This document shows, piece after piece, positions 1 through 8,873 of a DNA stretch of 64,000 nt (the stretch's first letter is position 1; each line of letters opens with the position of its first letter). The notes under the pieces were generated by a model. It did no database searches. It was not told the DNA's origin and saw only the letters and a list, made by a program, of their open reading frames with translations. This DNA is from Aliihoeflea sp. 2WW. GTDB taxonomy: Bacteria > Pseudomonadota > Alphaproteobacteria > Rhizobiales > Rhizobiaceae. The translations under genes and the position numbers were made by a program. The stretch is from NCBI RefSeq assembly GCF_000497755.1, contig NZ_AYOD01000005.1:109967-173966 (forward strand), in the 5' to 3' direction.

Positions 1-1764
1 CCCTACCGCACAGCGACAGGTGCCCTGCTCGATTCCGGCGACTACCAGTCGGCGCTCGACCGTGCCGTCACCGAAGGCGGGCTCGACGAACTGATCGCCC
101 GCCGCGACGCGGCCCGCGCGCAAGGCCGGCTCTACGGCATCGGCTTCACCGCTGCGGTGGAACCGAGCGTCTCCAACATGGGCTACATCACCACCGTACT
201 GACGCCGGAGGCACGCGCCAAGGCCGGGCCGAAGAACGGCGCGCAGGCCGTGGCGACGGTCGGGATCGATCCGCTCGGTTCGGTCACCGTCAAGGTCGCT
301 TCAGTGCCGCAGGGACAAGGCCACCGCACGGTGCTCGCGCAAGTCGTCGCCGACCGGCTGGGGCTGCCGCTCGGCGCTGTGCGGGTCAACACCGAACTCG
401 ACACCAATCGCGACGCCTGGTCCATCGCATCGGGCAATTATGCAAGCCGCTTCGCCCCGGCGGTCGCCGGAACCGCCAAGCTCGCGGCAGACAGGCTGCG
501 CGGTCGGTTGGCGACCATTGCCGCAACTCAGCTCAACGTCACCGCCGATCAGGTCAAATTCGCCGACGGCAAGGTGTTCGACAGCGGCAACCCCGACAAT
601 TCCGTCTCCTTCGCGCGTGTTGCCGCGGCCAGCCACTGGGCTCCTGGCACCGTGCCGGAAGGCACCGGGCAGACGATCCGCGAGACCGTCTTCTGGACGC
701 CCGATGAACTGACCGCGCCGACGCCGCAGGACGGGATCAATTCATCGCTCTGCCATGGTTTCATATTCGATTTCTGCGGCGTGGAAATCGACCGCGATAC
801 CGGCGTGGCGCGCATCGACCGCTACGTGACCATGCATGATTGCGGCACGATCCTTCATCCCGGCATGGTGGACGGCCAGGTCCGCGGCGGCTTTGCCCAG
901 GCAGTGGGCGCAGCGCTCTATGAAGAATACGCCTATGGCGCCGACGGGGCTTTTCTCACGGGAACGCTCGCGGACTATCTGATCCCGACCGTGATGGAGA
1001 CGCCGGAGCCGGTCATCCTTCATTATGAGAGCCCGTCACCCTTCACGCCACTCGGCGCAAAAGGTGTCGGCGAAGGCAACTGCATGTCGACGCCGGTCTG
1101 CATCGCCAATGCCATCGCCGATGCGACCAGTGTCGAGGACCTGACGCTGCCGCTCTCGCCGAGCAAGATTTCGGCCCTCATCCATGCCGACGAAAAGCCC
1201 TCCGCGCAGCCAAGGCGCGAGGCGAAGCCGCTGAAAGCGCGTGACGGCGAGCGGGCCCTTTCGGGAGAAGGATCGGCCGAGGTTTCCGCCTCGCGCGAAG
1301 AGATCTGGGCGATGCTGCTCGACCCCAAGACGCTGGAAGCGATCATCCCCGGCGCCCACAAGGTCGAGAAGGTCTCCGACACGCATTTCCGCGCCGACGT
1401 CACCTTGGGCGTCGGTCCGGTCAAGGGGCGCTACCGGGCCGATATCACCCTGTCGGACATGGTCAAACCGGAAGCGGTGACGCTTTCCGGCGGCACCGAA
1501 GGGGCGCTCGGGTCTGGACGCGGACAAGGTCGCATCACGCTGACCAAAACAGAGACTGGCACCCGCGTCTCCTACAGCTATGAGGCCGGCATCGGCGGCA
1601 AGGTCGCGTCCATCGGCGGACGCCTGCTCGATGGTGCGGCGCGGGTGGTCATCGGCCAGTTCTTCCAGTCGCTTGCCCGGTATGCCGGGCGCGGCAAAGC
1701 CGCCGAGCCCGCTTCGTCCGGAATCTTGGCGCGACTTCGATCGCTCCTGGGGAGGCGCGCATGA
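1..1764 (+). CDS. Molybdenum hydroxylase large subunit (CoxL/XDH family) fused to a C-terminal CoxG domain, 5' partial
   Basis: The frame is open from base 1, so the N-terminal part lies outside the window; 587 residues are visible. The first ~400 residues match the molybdopterin-binding subunit of the xanthine dehydrogenase/CO dehydrogenase family and include the GVGEG motif near nt 1063-1080, whose Glu is the conserved active-site base. From about nt 1245 the chain continues into an SRPBCC domain like CoxG (segments LLDPKTLEAIIPG and GVGPVKGRYRADI), normally a separate protein implicated in maturation or membrane anchoring of CO dehydrogenase. The stop overlaps the next start (ATGA). Together with the next two genes it forms a complete LMS-type hydroxylase. 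The substrate is unknown; the neighbouring CoA ligase, crotonase and BenE genes suggest an aromatic acid or its CoA ester. Confidence 0.85.
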   Translation, partial: PYRTATGALLDSGDYQSALDRAVTEGGLDELIARRDAARAQGRLYGIGFTAAVEPSVSNMGYITTVLTPEARAKAGPKNGAQAVATVGIDPLGSVTVKVASVPQGQGHRTVLAQVVADRLGLPLGAVRVNTELDTNRDAWSIASGNYASRFAPAVAGTAKLAADRLRGRLATIAATQLNVTADQVKFADGKVFDSGNPDNSVSFARVAAASHWAPGTVPEGTGQTIRETVFWTPDELTAPTPQDGINSSLCHGFIFDFCGVEIDRDTGVARIDRYVTMHDCGTILHPGMVDGQVRGGFAQAVGAALYEEYAYGADGAFLTGTLADYLIPTVMETPEPVILHYESPSPFTPLGAKGVGEGNCMSTPVCIANAIADATSVEDLTLPLSPSKISALIHADEKPSAQPRREAKPLKARDGERALSGEGSAEVSASREEIWAMLLDPKTLEAIIPGAHKVEKVSDTHFRADVTLGVGPVKGRYRADITLSDMVKPEAVTLSGGTEGALGSGRGQGRITLTKTETGTRVSYSYEAGIGGKVASIGGRLLDGAARVVIGQFFQSLARYAGRGKAAEPASSGILARLRSLLGRRA

Positions 1765-2588
1765 AGCCCGCAGCTTTCGACTATCTGCAAGCCGAAACGC
1801 TCGACGAGGCCCTGGACGCCCTGCACGAGGAGGGCGGCGACGCCCGTGTCATCGCCGGCGGCCAGTCGCTGGTGCCCATGCTGAACATGCGTCTCGCCCG
1901 CCCGGCTGTCCTCGTCGACATCATGCGCATCGAGGCGCTGCAGAAGATCGAGCGAGACGGCAACGACATCCTGATCGGCGCCGGCGTGCGCCAGGCAAAG
2001 CTCGAAGCTTGGCCGGATTTGTCCGACCGGTTGCCGCTGGTGGCGATGGCCCTGCCGTGGCTCGGCCATGTGCAGACCCGCGCACGCGGAACGGTCTGCG
2101 GCTCGCTTGCCCATGCCGATCCGAGCGCGGAACTGCCGCTGTCGCTGATCGCGCTTCAGGGACGCGTGCATCTGCGCACCAAGCGCAAGAAGCGCACGGT
2201 CAGCGCTGAAGACTTCTTCATCGGCATGATGGCGACCGAGCTCGCCGAGGGCGAGATGATCGAAGCAGTGTCCTTCCCCGCCCGGGCCGAGGGCACCGGC
2301 TACGGCTTCAACGAGATCGGGCGACGCCACGGCGATTTCGCCATCACGGCGGTGGCCGCAATGGTGACCGACCGCTCCGCATCGATCGCCATTGCCGGCG
2401 TGGACGACCGTCCCCGGCGTTTCGACGTGCCGTTGCCGGGCGATGCCGGCCTGGACGATGCCTTGAACGAGATCGCCTGGGACCTCAACGCCCGCGACGA
2501 CATCCACGCCTCGGCCCGCTATCGCCGCGAACTCGTGAGGCGTCTGGGCCGCCGAACCGTCGAGGAGGCTGCCGCATGTCTCGCCTGA
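1761..2588 (+). CDS. FAD-binding (CoxM-type) subunit of molybdenum hydroxylase
   Basis: 275 residues. N-terminal FAD-binding PCMH/CoxM domain: the motif VIAGGQSLVPMLNMRLARP near residues 30-50 and the second flavin motif RGTVCGSLAHADPSAELP near residues 108-126 are typical. A C-terminal CO-dehydrogenase flavoprotein domain follows. In the family this subunit passes electrons from the 2Fe-2S centres to FAD. There is no cysteine-rich insertion, so the additional 4Fe-4S cluster that defines 4-hydroxybenzoyl-CoA reductase is absent; that argues against a dearomatising reductase. ATGA overlap with the large subunit and 13-nt overlap with the small subunit imply translational coupling. Confidence 0.9.
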   Translation: MKPAAFDYLQAETLDEALDALHEEGGDARVIAGGQSLVPMLNMRLARPAVLVDIMRIEALQKIERDGNDILIGAGVRQAKLEAWPDLSDRLPLVAMALPWLGHVQTRARGTVCGSLAHADPSAELPLSLIALQGRVHLRTKRKKRTVSAEDFFIGMMATELAEGEMIEAVSFPARAEGTGYGFNEIGRRHGDFAITAVAAMVTDRSASIAIAGVDDRPRRFDVPLPGDAGLDDALNEIAWDLNARDDIHASARYRRELVRRLGRRTVEEAAACLA

Positions 2589-3088
2589 AAGCCCACGAGA
2601 AAAAGACCGTCACGTTCCAGCTCAACGGTTTGCCCGTCAGGGCCGATGCCGACAGCCGGACGCTTCTGAGCGACTTCATCCGCCACGAGATCGGCATGAC
2701 CGGCACCCATGTCGGCTGCGAGCACGGGGTCTGCGGCGCATGCACGATCCAGGTCGACGGAGCGCCGGCGCGTGCCTGTCTGATGCTCGCCGTCCAGGCG
2801 CAAGGGACCGACATCCGCACCGTCGAAGCGCTATCGCCCGGCGAAGATCGGCTGTCCGCGCTTCAGGCCGCGTTCAAACGCCATCACGGTCTTCAATGCG
2901 GCTTCTGCACGCCCGGCATCCTTATGTCGCTCGATGCGCTGATCAGCGCACGGCCCGACGCGGGACGCGAGGAAGTGCGCGAACATCTTTCCGGTCACCT
3001 TTGCCGGTGCACCGGATACGCGACGATCGTGCAGGCCGCTCTGTCGGCCCTCGATGAAATCCGGAGGGAGGCAAATAGCAATGTTTGA
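2576..3088 (+). CDS. (2Fe-2S)-binding (CoxS-type) subunit of molybdenum hydroxylase
   Basis: 170 residues. Plant-type ferredoxin domain with GCEHGVCGACTI near residues 47-58 and a later Cys in ARACLML; then the all-helical second cluster domain with CGFCTPGILMS near residues 108-118 and HLCRCTGYATI near 142-152. All eight cluster cysteines are visible. It would carry electrons from the Mo centre to FAD. Start overlaps the FAD-subunit gene. The order large, medium, small is one of the usual arrangements for aerobic carbon-oxidising Mo hydroxylases of alphaproteobacteria. Confidence 0.93.
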   Translation: MSRLKAHEKKTVTFQLNGLPVRADADSRTLLSDFIRHEIGMTGTHVGCEHGVCGACTIQVDGAPARACLMLAVQAQGTDIRTVEALSPGEDRLSALQAAFKRHHGLQCGFCTPGILMSLDALISARPDAGREEVREHLSGHLCRCTGYATIVQAALSALDEIRREANSNV

Positions 3089-4601
3089 TCTGGGAACGAG
3101 TTTTGTGGCGAGCGTGGATCGTGATCCGCATGCGCTGGCTATCGTGGATGGAGACACCCGGTTGTCCTATGCCGAATGGTACACGCGCATTTCGGCACTG
3201 GTGACGGGCTTGGGCGATATGGGCCTGACGTGCGGCGACCATGTGCTGACAGCCATGCAGAACCGCTGGGAGAACGCCTCTCTGCATTGGGCCTGCCAGT
3301 TCGCCGGTATCATCGTCACGCCGCTCAACTGGCGTGCCAAAGCCGACGAGATCGACCATGGCATCGTCGATTCCGGCGCGAAAGCGGTGTTCTACGAGGA
3401 CGTGACGGAAGACGCCGTCGCAGGCTCGACGGAGGCAGCCGGGCTTGCCAGGAAATCGGCCGATGAACTTGCGGTAATGATGCAGGCGGAAACGCCGCTC
3501 GCCCTGCCACAGGCGTCGGCCAATGACTGGTCGCTGATGCTCTACACGTCCGGCACCACGTCGAAGCCCAAAGGTGTGCCGCGCCGCCATCGCGCCGAGC
3601 GCGCCGGCGCTCTCGCCCATGTGGCGCAGAATCTCTATCGCCATGGCGAACGCACGCTGGGCGTGATGCCGCTCTACCACACGATGGGCGTGCGCTCGCT
3701 GATCGCATCCTCGTTGATCGGCGGCGCCTTCATCTGCCTGCCGCGCTTCGATGCCGGCAGGGCGATCGACCTTATCGAGGCCGAGGCGATCACCAATCTC
3801 TACCTCGTACCCACGCTTTATCACGACGTCGTCCATCACGAGGGGTTCTCACCGGAACGCGTCAAGTCGGTGACCAAGCTCGGCTACGCCGGCGCATCGA
3901 TGACGGACGGGCTGCTGCGCAAGCTCGACGAAGCGTTCAAGCCCGAACTGTTCGTGAACCATTACGGATCTTCCGAAATCTACACGTTCACCATCGAGCA
4001 GAAGGCCGCGGCCAAGCCGGGCTCGGCGGGCCGCGCTGGCATCAACCAGATGATCCGGGTCGTGAAGCTGAATGCGGCCAACCCCGATGAACTCGCAGAG
4101 ACCGGCGAGGAAGGCGAGATCGTCGCGCTTGCCAGGAGCGACGAGGCGTTCGAGGGCTACTGGAACCGGCCCGAAGCGACCGCGAAGGCCTTGCGCCACG
4201 GCTGGTACTTCACCGGCGACACCGGCTTCTTCGACAAGGACGGCGATCTGTTCGTCACCGGCCGCGCCGACGACATGATCATCACCGGTGGCGAGAACGT
4301 CTCGCCCGTCGAGGTCGAAAGCTGCCTGTCGCTGCACGACAACGTTGCCGAAGTCGCGGTCGTCGGCCTTCCCGACGAGCGATGGGGCAAGATCGTCACC
4401 GCCTTCGTCAAGCGGCGCGGCAGCGTCACCGCCGAAGAGCTGGACCAGCATTGCAAGACGTCCGGCCTGGCCAATTTCCGCCGGCCGCGCCGCATCGTCT
4501 TCGTCGAGGACATTCCCAAATCGCCCGTCGGCAAGATCCTGCGCCGCATGCTCGTCGCCGGCGAGTACCGCGAAGACCGACGCACTCCCGAACATCAATA
4601 A
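3081..4601 (+). CDS. Class I adenylate-forming acyl/aryl-CoA ligase
   Basis: 506 residues from ATG at 3081, which has a strong upstream GGAGGGAG; an earlier in-frame ATG would overlap the ferredoxin gene by 35 nt. ANL-superfamily motifs: P-loop YTSGTTSKPKGV, A5 motif NHYGSSE, the A7-A8 segment GWYFTGDTGFF...TGRADDMIITGGENVSP and the A10 lysine in PKSPVGKIL. The enzyme adenylates a carboxylic acid and forms its CoA thioester. Linked Mo hydroxylase, crotonase and benzoate-type transporter genes suggest an aromatic or hydroaromatic acid, but acid specificity cannot be read from the sequence. Confidence 0.88.
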   Translation: MFDLGTSFVASVDRDPHALAIVDGDTRLSYAEWYTRISALVTGLGDMGLTCGDHVLTAMQNRWENASLHWACQFAGIIVTPLNWRAKADEIDHGIVDSGAKAVFYEDVTEDAVAGSTEAAGLARKSADELAVMMQAETPLALPQASANDWSLMLYTSGTTSKPKGVPRRHRAERAGALAHVAQNLYRHGERTLGVMPLYHTMGVRSLIASSLIGGAFICLPRFDAGRAIDLIEAEAITNLYLVPTLYHDVVHHEGFSPERVKSVTKLGYAGASMTDGLLRKLDEAFKPELFVNHYGSSEIYTFTIEQKAAAKPGSAGRAGINQMIRVVKLNAANPDELAETGEEGEIVALARSDEAFEGYWNRPEATAKALRHGWYFTGDTGFFDKDGDLFVTGRADDMIITGGENVSPVEVESCLSLHDNVAEVAVVGLPDERWGKIVTAFVKRRGSVTAEELDQHCKTSGLANFRRPRRIVFVEDIPKSPVGKILRRMLVAGEYREDRRTPEHQ

Positions 4602-4633
4602 GCACTCCATTACTGAGCAGAAGGACCATTCAC

Positions 4634-5440
4634 ATGGCAGATAAAGCCACTTTCGACGACAAGCGTCTGGCCGACCTCGACGGCTTCACGGTCTCCATCG
4701 ACCCTGCACGCCAACGCGCGGACATCACACTGGACCGCCCGCCCTACAACGTCGTCTCGATGATGGCGCGCGACCAGCTTCGCCTCGTCTTCGAAGCACT
4801 CGACGAGGACGACCGCGTGCGCATCATCGTCGTCACCGGCGCTGGCGAGCATTTTTCCTCCGGCGGCAACATCAAGGGCTTCCTCGAAGCGAGCCCGGAG
4901 CATGTCTCGAAGCTCGCCTGGAACATCGCCGCGCCGGCCCGCTGCTCCAAGCCGGTGATCGCCGCCAATCGCGGCTACTGCTTCGGGGTAGGCTTCGAAC
5001 TGTCGCTCGCCTGCGACTTCCGGATCGCAACCGACACGACGCGCTACGCGCTGCCGGAGCAGAAGCTGGGCCAGATTCCCGGCTCGGGCGGCTCGGCGCG
5101 CTTGCAGAAGATGGTCGGCGTCACGCGCACCAAGAACATCGTGATGCGGTCCATGCGCATCACCGGCGGCCAAGCCCATGACTGGGGCATCGCTTCGGAT
5201 GTCGTCGCCGACGCTGAACTGGAAAAAGCCGTCGACGCCTTGGTCGAAGAATTGATCGCCTTCTCGCCAATCGCCCAGCGCACGGCCAAGAAGCTTTTGA
5301 ACGACACAGACGACGCCCTGCTCACCACCGCGATCGAACTGGAAGGCCACAGCTACAGCCGCCTGCGCCAGTCCGATGATTTCCGCGAAGGGGTGAACGC
5401 CTTTCACGAAAAGCGGGCCGCCGTCTTCGTCGGCCGCTGA
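4634..5440 (+). CDS. Enoyl-CoA hydratase/isomerase (crotonase) family protein
   Basis: 268 residues from ATG at 4634, preceded by AGAAGGA. Crotonase fold: oxyanion-hole segment GEHFSSGGNIKGF, and both catalytic glutamates of true hydratases are present, one in GVGFELSLACDF and one in ALPEQKLGQIPGSGGSARL. It probably hydrates, or hydrates and cleaves, a CoA ester made by the preceding ligase. It is the last gene before a strong terminator, so it closes the Mo-hydroxylase operon. Possible roles include hydroxycinnamoyl-CoA-type chain shortening or ring-derived acyl-CoA hydration; sequence alone does not decide. Confidence 0.87.
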   Translation: MADKATFDDKRLADLDGFTVSIDPARQRADITLDRPPYNVVSMMARDQLRLVFEALDEDDRVRIIVVTGAGEHFSSGGNIKGFLEASPEHVSKLAWNIAAPARCSKPVIAANRGYCFGVGFELSLACDFRIATDTTRYALPEQKLGQIPGSGGSARLQKMVGVTRTKNIVMRSMRITGGQAHDWGIASDVVADAELEKAVDALVEELIAFSPIAQRTAKKLLNDTDDALLTTAIELEGHSYSRLRQSDDFREGVNAFHEKRAAVFVGR

Positions 5441-5447
5441 CATCAAG

Positions 5448-5480
5448 GCCGGGCCCTCGCCAAGGGTCCGGCATTTTTTT
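5448..5480 (+). terminator. Rho-independent terminator after the ligase/crotonase operon
   Basis: Ten-pair stem GCCGGGCCCT (5448-5457) with AGGGTCCGGC (5463-5472), one G-U pair, five-base loop, then A and seven T. It separates the hydroxylase/ligase operon from the downstream symporter gene, which must have its own promoter or depend on read-through. Confidence 0.85.
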
Positions 5481-5527
5481 CACCGGGCCGCACAAGGGGA
5501 CGCGGCCGACAATGGGAGGAGTTTTCA

Positions 5528-6793
5528 ATGAATACGGAAGCAAGACACATCATCGAACCCGCACCCGGCTTTGCCTCCGGACTGCGAGACTTGCCGAAGC
5601 ATCTTACAGTGAAGTCGTTCAGTGCGGGTCTCGTTGCCGCGATCTTCGGTTGCTCCGGTCCGGCCCTGATCGTGATCGGCGCTGCCAATGACGGCGGACT
5701 GACCAATGGTCAGACGGTCGCGTGGCTGTTCGCCATTTATTTCCTTGGTGGGCTGATCAGCCTGTTCCTGGCGTTGCGCTACAAGCAGCCGGTCACCGGC
5801 GCCTACTCCATTCCCGGCGCCGCATTGGTCGCCGGTTCGCTCGCCACCTTCTCCTTCGACCAGACGGTGGGCGCCTTTATCCTGGCCGGCGTCATCGTCT
5901 TCGTCCTCGGCATTTCCGGCCTCATCGGCAAGGTCATGCGCTGGATTCCGATGCCGATCGTCATGGCCATGATCGCAGGCGCGCTGATGCGCTTTGCAAC
6001 CGGCGCCGTCGGCTCGCTCGGTACGGCACCGCTCATTGCCGGCGCCGCCATCATCGCCTTCTTCGTTTCGATGCGGATGACGAAAACGATCCCGCCGGTT
6101 CTCGCCGCACTTGTCGCCGGCCTTGTCGCCGCTTTCGCCACCGGATCGGTCGGTGGTGCGGCAACCGATATTGCCTTCGTTTTCCCCGAATTCACCGCGC
6201 CGACCTTCACCATCGACGCGTTCCTCGCGATTGCTGTGCCGCTTGCCCTGCTCGTCATCGGCGCCGAAAACGCACAGGCGACCGGTGTCCTGATTGCCGA
6301 AGGCTACAAGCCGCCCATCAACATGATGACTGTGATTTCCGGCGTCGGCGGCGTGGCGGCTGGCCTTTTGGGTGGACACAATGCCAACATCGCCGGCCCG
6401 ATGACCGCAATCTGCTCATCCGAGCAGGCAGGTGAAAACAAGGAAGGCCGCTATGCCGCGACCGTGGTCAACGGCGTTCTGTTCGGTACCTTCGGCATCG
6501 TGGCAGGGGCCGCAGTGCCGGTCGTCATGTCGTTGCCCGGGGCGCTGATCGGCACGGTTGCAGGCCTTGCAATGATCGGAGTGCTTCTCGCCGCGCTTCA
6601 GAATGCTTTCGGACGGTCGCTTGGCAACCAGACCGGCGCCTTCGTGGCACTCGCCGTCTCCCTCTCCAACATCACGCTCCTGGGAATCAGCGCGCCCTTC
6701 TGGGCTCTCGTGGCGGGTGTCGTCGTCTCCGCGGTCGTCGAACGGCACGCATTGACAGCTAAAGGAGCCGAGAGCGCGGCCAGCGCCAGCTAA
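5528..6793 (+). CDS. BenE-family benzoate/H+ symporter-like permease
   Basis: 421 residues, about 11-12 hydrophobic segments, start at ATG with GGGAGGAG seven bases upstream. Similar to BenE: the opening segment SVKSFSAGLVAAIFGCSGPALIVIGAA-like region (residues ~26-50), the KQPVTGAYSIPGAAL repeat and GGHNANIAGPMTAIC near residue 280 are characteristic of this nucleobase-cation-like symporter group. It would bring an aromatic carboxylate such as benzoate across the inner membrane. Position just behind the CoA-ligase operon supports delivery of the ligase's substrate; the actual substrate is inferred. Confidence 0.85.
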   Translation: MNTEARHIIEPAPGFASGLRDLPKHLTVKSFSAGLVAAIFGCSGPALIVIGAANDGGLTNGQTVAWLFAIYFLGGLISLFLALRYKQPVTGAYSIPGAALVAGSLATFSFDQTVGAFILAGVIVFVLGISGLIGKVMRWIPMPIVMAMIAGALMRFATGAVGSLGTAPLIAGAAIIAFFVSMRMTKTIPPVLAALVAGLVAAFATGSVGGAATDIAFVFPEFTAPTFTIDAFLAIAVPLALLVIGAENAQATGVLIAEGYKPPINMMTVISGVGGVAAGLLGGHNANIAGPMTAICSSEQAGENKEGRYAATVVNGVLFGTFGIVAGAAVPVVMSLPGALIGTVAGLAMIGVLLAALQNAFGRSLGNQTGAFVALAVSLSNITLLGISAPFWALVAGVVVSAVVERHALTAKGAESAASAS

Positions 6794-7227
6794 AGCGTCC
6801 CGCGTATATGGCGTCCGGCTGACTGGGGCCGGACGCCGGACCGTTCGAGCGGAGCCAGGAGCACCTTGAAATGTGCCCGCACCTAACAGCGTCTATCGAA
6901 CAAGACGACCAGAGCTCTCCGCCCCGAGTATGGCACCGAAGTTCTTGAATTGCCTAAAGGCAGCTTTGCGAAGTTTGAACTTCGGGCTTGAAAGACCTCG
7001 AAGGGTCGTAAGCTGACCAGGCAAACTTTTCCCGATCGCACAGGTTCATAACGGCAGCTTCCCGTCTTCCCAAAAACAGACTGTCCGGAGACGGCCCTAG
7101 GCGTCGGAGGAATTCATTTTCCAACGTCCAACAAGCCGGGCCGAAGCCCACGACCGGTCCGGGTTCACAGTCGGACACGCTCGCGTCCCGGGACGAGGGA
7201 TGTCGTTCTGGTATTGATGATCGGCGA
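6794..7227. other. 434-nt intergenic stretch without a convincing gene
   Basis: Lies between the 3' ends of the convergent BenE-like and shikimate-dehydrogenase genes. A 10-bp perfect hairpin (6810-6819 with 6828-6837, loop of eight) follows the permease gene but has no T tract. No reading frame here looks like a protein, and no transposase remnant, tRNA or repeat is recognisable. The base composition looks less GC-rich than the flanking genes. Confidence 0.6.
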
Positions 7228-8073
7228 CTAGGCCGAATGCGCGAAGGCTGGTTCCGGGCGCAGGAGGGCCGCGCGCAGGGCTGGCTGATCGACCTCGACG
7301 CCGGTGAAAATCCGGAACGCATCGACGCCCTGATGGAAGAAGAGCTCGTAGCCTGACAGGATCGACAAGCCGGCAGTGCGGGCGGATATGAGGAACTCGG
7401 TTTCGACAGGGGTGTAGACGGCGTCGAATGCCCAGCGTGCGCTCTTGAGGGTGTCGGTCGGGAAAGCACTTCCGGGGTGGCCGACCATGCCGAGCGGCGT
7501 CGAATTGACGAGGCCGGCCGCACCGTCCATCGCCTCTTCCACCGAAGGTGTCAGGCGAACCGGCAGGTCCGCGGATTGGCGCAGGGCGGCGGCGAGCGCT
7601 TCGCCCTTGCGGCGGTCCGGATCGAAGATCGCAAGCTCCTCGGCGCCGAGGCCAGCCAGTGCAAAAGCGATCGCCTTACCCACACCGCCCGCCCCTGCCA
7701 TGGCGACGCGGCCGGGAGCCGAATTGCCGAAATTCGCGCGGAACGCCGCGGCAAAGCCGGTGCAATCGGTATTGAAGCCCTGCGGGGCGCCCTCTCCGAA
7801 GAGGACGGTGTTGCAGGCCGCGACGGATCGCGTCTGCGCGTCACCGACCGCGAGTCTAGCGAAAACCTGCTCCTTGTAGGGATAGGTGACGTTGATGCCG
7901 CGGTAGCCGCTCTCGGCGCATCGGGCGAAGGCGGCGTCGAAATCAAGCCCGAGATCGGCGGGGATCAGCGGCTCGTAACGGACGTCTAGGCCGCACAACT
8001 CGCCCGCCAGCCGATGAAGCAGGGGCGACTTCGAGCGACGGATATTGTCGCCGATCAAACCAAGCTGGATCAC
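7228..8073 (-). CDS. Shikimate/quinate dehydrogenase (AroE family, catabolic type)
   Basis: 281 residues from a GTG start at 8073 preceded by AGGGAGGA; longer starts lack a ribosome site. Substrate-site residues of the AroE family are all visible: SKSP near the N-terminus, INVTYPYKE with the catalytic Lys, ACNT, and FNTDCTG with the catalytic Asp. The Rossmann motif is GAGGVGKA, and YELFFHQGVDAF carries the conserved Gln. The TYPYKE, NTDCTG and GVGKA variants resemble NAD-linked quinate/shikimate dehydrogenases rather than biosynthetic AroE. Location with a GntR regulator, TRAP genes and an AroQ-like gene supports a catabolic role. Confidence 0.85.
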   Translation of the reverse strand: MIQLGLIGDNIRRSKSPLLHRLAGELCGLDVRYEPLIPADLGLDFDAAFARCAESGYRGINVTYPYKEQVFARLAVGDAQTRSVAACNTVLFGEGAPQGFNTDCTGFAAAFRANFGNSAPGRVAMAGAGGVGKAIAFALAGLGAEELAIFDPDRRKGEALAAALRQSADLPVRLTPSVEEAMDGAAGLVNSTPLGMVGHPGSAFPTDTLKSARWAFDAVYTPVETEFLISARTAGLSILSGYELFFHQGVDAFRIFTGVEVDQPALRAALLRPEPAFAHSA

Positions 8074-8167
8074 TGCGTCCTCCCTGGGCGCCCATATGCG
8101 GTTCGACGCCGCATTCGATGGCAAGGATTACACAGCATCGCTGGCGATTTCAAATGGCAAAATCGAT

Positions 8168-8176
8168 TATGTCATA
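8168..8176. promoter_or_regulatory. Candidate operator palindrome TATGTCATA
   Basis: A nine-base near-palindrome in an AT-rich patch between the GntR gene and the dehydrogenase gene, on the promoter side of the latter. A looser relative, TCTCATACGA, occurs near 8996-9005 upstream of the TRAP operon. A GntR/FCD regulator binding both would link the two transcripts. This is inference from position and symmetry only. Confidence 0.25.
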
Positions 8177-8201
8177 TGTTTTTGAATTCGTGTTCGTTGG
8201 G

Positions 8202-8873
8202 TCAGGCGATCGTGCCCGTCGCCAGCGCATGCTCCACCCCGCCCCGCACATGCAGTTCCAGCAATTCCTGCGCCCTCGATGCGTTGCGCTCCAGCGCGCA
8301 GTCGAGCAGCGCGCGGTGCTCTTTCGCGGCAATGTCGCCGCGAAACGACAGCGCGATCATCTGGTAGCGCAGATATTTGTCGAACACGGCAGCGTGGGTT
8401 TCCATGAGGACGCTGGAGCCGCAGGCGGAGATCAGCGCCTGGTGGAACTCCCAATCGTAGCGCTTCCACAATTCCGTCTGCGAACGGTCGCCCTCCTTCA
8501 TCCGACGCTCCATCGAGGACAGCTTGTGATGGGCGGCGACCACCCGCCCCTCCCAGTCCATATCGCCGGCCACGAAGGACTGTTCAAGCGCGTGGCTTTC
8601 CAGAAGAAGCCGCAACGCCGCGATTTCCTTGAGGTTTTCGATGGAAACCGGCGCGACTTCGAAGCCGCGCTGGCCTTCGGCGAGGACGAGCGCCTCGGAG
8701 GACAGCCGGTTCAGGATTTCGCGCAGCGTGCTGACGCTGGCCCCGTACTCGTCCTTCAACCGCTCGAGCTTCAGTTTTTGCGCGGGCGCCAGCCGGCCGA
8801 AGATGATATCCGTCCTGATCCGGCGATAGGTGTTATCTCCGATGGTTTCGACTGATGCTTCGATGAGAGCCAT
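8202..8873 (-). CDS. GntR-family (FCD domain) transcriptional regulator
   Basis: 223 residues from ATG at 8873 with GGAAGA upstream. N-terminal winged helix (residues ~10-75: IRTDIIFGRLAPAQKLKLERLKDEYG, then STLREILNRLSSEALV) and C-terminal all-helical FCD ligand domain (~85-215) with the metal/ligand-binding pattern WEFHQALI...H...H. FCD regulators usually respond to organic acids and repress nearby catabolic genes. It is divergent from the TRAP operon and upstream of the quinate/shikimate dehydrogenase on the same strand, so it most likely controls both. Confidence 0.9.
   Translation of the reverse strand: MALIEASVETIGDNTYRRIRTDIIFGRLAPAQKLKLERLKDEYGASVSTLREILNRLSSEALVLAEGQRGFEVAPVSIENLKEIAALRLLLESHALEQSFVAGDMDWEGRVVAAHHKLSSMERRMKEGDRSQTELWKRYDWEFHQALISACGSSVLMETHAAVFDKYLRYQMIALSFRGDIAAKEHRALLDCALERNASRAQELLELHVRGGVEHALATGTIA

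Noticed and set aside
1761..3088. 4-hydroxybenzoyl-CoA reductase HcrBC
   Set aside because: The FAD subunit has only two cysteines and lacks the 4Fe-4S insertion that defines that enzyme.
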